This document shows, one piece after another, positions 44,028 to 47,770 of a stretch of 47,770 bases of DNA (positions are counted from its first letter, which is position 1; each line of letters begins with the position of its first letter). Position numbers and translations under genes: made by a program. The stretch comes from an uncultured Nitrospira sp. (GTDB lineage: Bacteria; Nitrospirota; Nitrospiria; Nitrospirales; Nitrospiraceae): contig CABVRZ010000037.1 in assembly GCA_902500775.1 (NCBI GenBank), forward strand, positions 1-47,770, given 5' to 3'. The notes under the pieces were generated by a model, which saw nothing but the letters and a program-made list of their open reading frames with translations, was not told where the DNA came from and made no database searches.

Positions 44028-45485
44028 ATGAGCACGCCGACCTGGGATGAATTCGCTGAACTTGCGCTGAAACGCATAGCCGCGTCCGGCGCGGAGTACG
44101 GCGACATTCGTATTCAGGATAGCCACACGGAACACATTGAAGGCGAAGATCGGCGCATTGCCTCGATTCGAGATATCAGGGACACAGGCTTTGGCGTACG
44201 GGTGCTCTATCACGGTGCATGGGGCTTCGCAGCGAGTTCCGTTCTGTCGCTGGAAGAAGTCCCGCGGGTGGCGGACTTGGCCGTCGAGATAGCCAAAGGG
44301 TCCACCTCAATCGCGCTCGAAAAAGTACGATTAGCACAGGAACCGGTCCATCGTGATCGTATCGTGACGCCCTGTCGCGTCGATCCCTTCGGCATGCCGC
44401 TCGAGAAAAAAACCGATTTGTTGATGAGTGTCATGGATCTGTTGCATCGGCCGGCTGGTGTCGTACGGAGCCGTGCGAGTCTGTGGGCGCGGCAGGACCG
44501 AAAGCTATTCGTCTCGACCGAGGGATCTCATCTCGAGTTCGATCTGTTGGCCGGGCAAGGAGAATGTACCGCGACTGCGCTGCACGAAGGCCGGTTTGCG
44601 TCGCGCAGCTTCAATACGCCGCATCTGAGGAAAGGCTATGAACTGATCGAAGAGGCAGACTTTATGCGAGAGGCGTCGCGTGTTGCGGAGCAGGCGGTTA
44701 AAAAGGTCAAGGCACCCCTTGTGGAGGCCGGGGAGTACGATCTCGTCCTAGATCCTGAGCATCTGTCGCTGACGATTCACGAATCCTGCGGCCATCCGAG
44801 TGAACTTGACCGTGCACTAGGGTACGAAGCCAATTATGCCGGAACCAGTTTTTTGACAACGGAGAAATTGGGAACTTTTCGGTACGGCTCTCAGCATGTG
44901 AACCTCGTGGCCGATAACACCGAACCGGAAACACTCGCGGCCACCGGGTACGACGACGATGGAGTCTCGTGCCAGCAATGGGACGTGATTCGAGATGGGA
45001 TCTTCGTTGGCTACTGTACCAATCGAGAAGTTGCACCGAAGATTGGCGCCACACGTTCTCTTGGGTCCAATCGCGCCGATGGCTGGGGCAGTGTACCCAT
45101 CGTCCGCATCGCCAATATCGGACTCGAGCCGGGTTCGGCGACCGTGGATCAGCTGATCGCCGACGTGAAGCATGGGATCTACATCGAAGGCCATGGGTCT
45201 TACAGCATTGATCAGCGACGGTACAATTTCCAATTCGGTGGCGATGCGTTTTGGTTGATCGAAAATGGCAAGCGGACGCACATGTTGCGGGATGTGATCT
45301 ACCATGGGATCACACCGGAGTTCTGGAACAGCTGCGACGGCGTGGCGAATCGATCGGTTCGTCGCCGGTATGGATTCATTACCTGTGGGAAAGGTCAACC
45401 CGGTCAATCTGGGTGGATGACCCACGCCGCTTCAACCGCGAGATTTCGACAGGTACAGGTGATCAGAGGAGCAGAACGGTCATGA
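44028..45485 (+). CDS. tldD: Metalloprotease subunit TldD
   Basis: The protein has 485 residues from ATG 44028 (MSTPTWDEFAELAL), with GAGGACAGGG upstream; ATG 44010 is an alternative. It has the zinc-binding HExxxH motif HESCGHPSELDR and the conserved GYDDDGVSCQQW, VGYCTNREVAPKIG and SNRADGWGSVPIVR segments. With TldE it forms a protease with a buried active site that degrades unfolded short peptides and processes peptide antibiotics such as microcins. TldD carries the metal. It is followed directly by tldE with an ATGA overlap. Divergent from the importer operon. Confidence 0.93.
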   Translation: MSTPTWDEFAELALKRIAASGAEYGDIRIQDSHTEHIEGEDRRIASIRDIRDTGFGVRVLYHGAWGFAASSVLSLEEVPRVADLAVEIAKGSTSIALEKVRLAQEPVHRDRIVTPCRVDPFGMPLEKKTDLLMSVMDLLHRPAGVVRSRASLWARQDRKLFVSTEGSHLEFDLLAGQGECTATALHEGRFASRSFNTPHLRKGYELIEEADFMREASRVAEQAVKKVKAPLVEAGEYDLVLDPEHLSLTIHESCGHPSELDRALGYEANYAGTSFLTTEKLGTFRYGSQHVNLVADNTEPETLAATGYDDDGVSCQQWDVIRDGIFVGYCTNREVAPKIGATRSLGSNRADGWGSVPIVRIANIGLEPGSATVDQLIADVKHGIYIEGHGSYSIDQRRYNFQFGGDAFWLIENGKRTHMLRDVIYHGITPEFWNSCDGVANRSVRRRYGFITCGKGQPGQSGWMTHAASTARFRQVQVIRGAERS

Positions 45486-46825
45486 CCGGCGCGAGCGGGA
45501 AGTCTTGGCCGCATATGACGAGTCGCGATGAGTTTCATTTTCTCAGCGATCTGGTCTTCACACGTTCGTCCGCCGATCATACGATGGTCAGCCTTCATGA
45601 CCACCATGCCGGAACCACTCGATTCGCCAACAATCAGGTTGTGCAAAACGTCGATACGAGGCGTGGGACCTTACGTGTGACCGTGGCGTTTGATGGGCAG
45701 CACGGAACAGCCAGCACGACGGATTTCACAGCTGGTGCGATTCAAGATACCGTGACTCGTGCCGAGCGAATTGCCAGGGTCTCTCCGGTCGATCCCGAGT
45801 ATCTTCCCCCCCCGAAACCCTGTGAGCTTCCGGTCCGAGAGACCGCAAAACCTGAAACAGTGGCAGCAGGGCCATCACGACGTTTGGAGTATGCCAATGA
45901 AGCGATCGGCCAATGCCGGATGGAAAATCTTCTGGCAGCGGGAGCGGTGTCGTCTTCAATGACGGCGGTCGGGGTCGCGGCTGACAACGGGCTCTTCGGG
46001 TATGAGCAGCAGGGGGCTGCACGGTTTAGTCTCACGGTGCAAGCCGGAGATACAACCGGCTGGAGCGCAGCGGCTCATCGGTCGATCGATCACCTTAGGG
46101 TCCAAGAGCGGACGTTGGCAGCCATCCGAAAGGCCAAGTGTGGTCGTGAGGTACAGGATCTACCAGCAGGGACGTATCCAGTCATCCTTGAGCCAGCGGC
46201 TGTGGCCGGCCTGTGGGCGTGGCTGCTCTGGTCGCTCGATGCCAAGTCCTATGCAAAGGGGGTCAGTCCCTTTGCCGGGAAACTAGGCCATCTCGTGGTA
46301 GATGAGCGGATCAGTCTTCGGAATAGTCCTGATCATCCTGATCTTCTGGGGGATGGGTTTACTCGGGAAGGCCTCCCGAGTTTTGCGTCGATATGGATCG
46401 CTCAGGGGCGGTTGCAGCAGCTGGCCTATGATCGGTTTACGGCCAAGGTTGATGGCGTGGATCCCATCCCTACACTGGACGCTCCGGTCTTGTCCGTAGA
46501 CGGATTCCCAGTCGCCTCAATCCAGGATCTTGTGAAGAATGTAGAGCGGGCAATCCTGGTCACGAATTTTTGGTATATCCGGCCCGTGAATGACCGAAGC
46601 CTGCTGCTGACTGGGATGACACGAGATGGGACCTTCCTCGTGGAGAAGGGTGAGATCGTGTCCGCTGTGAAGCACTTCCGCTTTCATGAAAGCCCGCTTG
46701 CGGCATTTCAGCAGGTCGAGGCCTGGACACATCCGATGGAGGCGGTGAATTCGGAGACGGGGAAAATGCTCGTTCCAGCCATGACATTACCGCGGTTTCA
46801 TTTTTCCAGTGCGACCCGGTTTTAA
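45482..46825 (+). CDS. tldE: TldE/PmbA protease partner subunit
   Basis: The protein has 447 residues from ATG 45482, which overlaps the tldD stop (ATGA); an open extension to 45251 lies inside tldD and is not used. It has the PmbA/TldE fold without the metal motif: TTRFANNQVVQN near the start, LPAGTYPVILEPAAVAGLWA at the position of the TldD zinc site, and DGFTREGLPSF. It forms the heterodimer with TldD and contributes the peptide-binding cavity. A C8 run within codons for PPPK (45806 region) keeps the frame. Length agrees with family members. Confidence 0.92.
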   Translation: MTGASGKSWPHMTSRDEFHFLSDLVFTRSSADHTMVSLHDHHAGTTRFANNQVVQNVDTRRGTLRVTVAFDGQHGTASTTDFTAGAIQDTVTRAERIARVSPVDPEYLPPPKPCELPVRETAKPETVAAGPSRRLEYANEAIGQCRMENLLAAGAVSSSMTAVGVAADNGLFGYEQQGAARFSLTVQAGDTTGWSAAAHRSIDHLRVQERTLAAIRKAKCGREVQDLPAGTYPVILEPAAVAGLWAWLLWSLDAKSYAKGVSPFAGKLGHLVVDERISLRNSPDHPDLLGDGFTREGLPSFASIWIAQGRLQQLAYDRFTAKVDGVDPIPTLDAPVLSVDGFPVASIQDLVKNVERAILVTNFWYIRPVNDRSLLLTGMTRDGTFLVEKGEIVSAVKHFRFHESPLAAFQQVEAWTHPMEAVNSETGKMLVPAMTLPRFHFSSATRF

Positions 46826-46948
46826 TGTGAATAGTTATGAATACGAACACTTTTGAGCGTATAGTGAACAAAAAGGTTGACACTTGACGTTGGGAGGAGT
46901 AGGTACATTAAATACATGTGACTAGGTCCGAACAGAGGGATCCACCCA

Positions 46949-47617
46949 ATGCCTCCCCGGTTCAATAAAGAGCCAATCAACCTGATCCATCGCATCCCGT
47001 CCCAAAAACAAATTGATGAGGCACGGCCGGTCCCTCCGGCATACGGACAAGTTCTTCTTCAGGCAGGGGTGATCTGCATCCACAAAGTCCGAGATTTCTT
47101 TACATATGTCACCCGTTATGTCGGAGACGCCACTGCCCGAGTGAGGAAACCCCTCGCGCTGCCCGATCATACAAAAGAACGGTTCGAGACAGTTGAGCGG
47201 TTTGGTGGTCCTACTGCGGCACGGGGGAACGCGTTCGAAGAACACACACCAGTCGTAGCCGATTCGTTGGCATCACATGTCACCATTCTCCCAAACGCTG
47301 CTCCGGTCCAGTCTGGAGAAGTGGCTGATCTCCGAGCCTGCTTAGTTGGACAACAGGATGAGATTGCCCGACTGACGTCACACATTCAAGAGTTGACCTC
47401 GTTGGTGAGTGCCCAGCAGCAAGTTCTGGTTCATTTAGGAAAAGAGCTTGAAACTGGCGCATTCTCACCTACGTCCAATGGCACAGCGGCTGCCACGGTG
47501 AAGCGAAACCGCGTCGGTCGAAAAAAGCCCGGTGCCAGTGAGCCCCAGACTCACGCCCAAGGCAATGAACACCCTTATCACCCTCAGGAAACTGAAGGCC
47601 CGTCGCTCAATCTCTAG
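46949..47617 (+). CDS. Hypothetical coiled-coil protein
   Basis: The 222-residue protein starts at ATG 46949 with AGAGGGA upstream. I do not recognise a family. Residues 120-165 form a predicted coiled coil (RACLVGQQDEIARLTSHIQE, SAQQQVLVHLGKELE). The C-terminal 50 residues are basic and polar (KRNRVGRKKPGASEPQT) and probably disordered. There is no signal peptide or membrane segment. Possible promoter elements (TTGACA/TTGACG near 46878-46888, ATTAAAT near 46910) lie upstream, so it is probably its own unit. It lies next to the right terminal repeat. Confidence 0.6.
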   Translation: MPPRFNKEPINLIHRIPSQKQIDEARPVPPAYGQVLLQAGVICIHKVRDFFTYVTRYVGDATARVRKPLALPDHTKERFETVERFGGPTAARGNAFEEHTPVVADSLASHVTILPNAAPVQSGEVADLRACLVGQQDEIARLTSHIQELTSLVSAQQQVLVHLGKELETGAFSPTSNGTAAATVKRNRVGRKKPGASEPQTHAQGNEHPYHPQETEGPSLNL

Positions 47618-47646
47618 CTGTTCTGCTGAAGCCTCACCGGTTATCC

Positions 47647-47672
47647 GTTCCACTCAATTCATTACGTGGAAC
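47647..47672. terminator. Hairpin downstream of the coiled-coil gene
   Basis: Arms GTTCCAC (47647-47653) and GTGGAAC (47666-47672) are perfect complements around a 12-base loop, 30 bases after the stop. No T run follows, so termination is only possible. Confidence 0.3.
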
Positions 47673-47715
47673 ACGAATCAGATCGCATCTGACTTATGAC
47701 AGTGAGGTAGCGCCT

Positions 47716-47767
47716 TAGCCCGGATAATTCACGACTGGTGACAGAAAAGAGCCATCGGGTCTCCAAT
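47716..47767. repeat. Right copy of the 52-bp terminal inverted repeat
   Basis: Exact reverse complement of bases 1-52, ending three bases before the window edge. Same interpretation as the left copy: the border of a dispersed element or contig-ending repeat. Confidence 0.85.
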
Positions 47768-47770
47768 CTG

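Noticed and set aside
45251..45481. Long upstream extension of tldE
   Set aside because: It lies out of frame inside tldD; the ATG at 45482 overlapping the tldD stop is the natural start.
1..47770. tRNA or rRNA genes
   Set aside because: No conserved tRNA or rRNA sequence was noticed by eye; a covariance-model scan was not possible, so this is only an absence of evidence.

Overview
The window looks like chromosomal DNA of a Nitrospira-type bacterium (phylum Nitrospirota). That is an inference from moderately high GC, a hopanoid C-3 methylase, and a very large trehalose/alpha-glucan locus; no rRNA or other taxonomic marker gene is present. The first 52 bases reappear perfectly inverted at 47716-47767. 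The window therefore probably begins and ends in copies of one dispersed repeat, as an assembly contig often does.

Region 1 (1-4.5 kb, minus strand): a tightly coupled TIR operon. A TIR-domain protein is followed, after a frame change at an A7 run, by a membrane-anchored beta-domain segment. Two exported paralogues follow, each with a carboxypeptidase-regulatory-like domain and TPR repeats. One paralogue is frameshifted at a G7/C7 run, carries four 150-bp tandem repeats and runs into the terminal repeat. This is the least explained part of the window.

Region 2 (4.7-12.1 kb): mixed genes. These are a HugZ-like FMN-binding protein, the translation factor EttA, an RmlD-like reductase, a DUF1295 membrane protein, a PilZ protein, a small lipoprotein coupled to an HTH/zinc-ribbon regulator, and HpnR. 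A MITE-like inverted-repeat element (12278-12418) supplies the stop codon of the next gene.

Region 3 (12.4-39.5 kb): the sugar-storage and osmolyte locus. A near-consensus sigma70 promoter at 28979-29007, overlapped by tandem AAGTGAC-N6-GTC operators, faces a long co-directional minus-strand array: ytxH-like, zinc-ribbon protein, stand-alone CBM48 protein, TetR regulator, Fe/Mn superoxide dismutase, GlgC, TreY, GlgE, maltokinase, DUF5752 protein, TreS, a TreT-like GT4, a GT2-like glycosyltransferase and a TM-helix channel-like protein. Around it lie malQ, glgB, an mscS channel gene, treZ and glgX. Together they could form a closed cycle: ADP-glucose -> trehalose (TreT-like) -> maltose (TreS) -> maltose-1-phosphate (maltokinase) -> alpha-glucan (GlgE) -> branched glucan (GlgB). 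The glucan would be trimmed by GlgX/MalQ and returned to trehalose by TreY/TreZ. No glycogen synthase (GlgA) or phosphorylase (GlgP) is in the window. The membrane channels fit an osmotic-stress role.

Region 4 (39.5-47.7 kb): a four-gene MalEFGK/LpqY-SugABC-type sugar importer (minus strand), which may recapture trehalose or maltose. It is followed by a tldD-tldE protease pair (plus strand) and an unrecognised coiled-coil protein next to the right terminal repeat.
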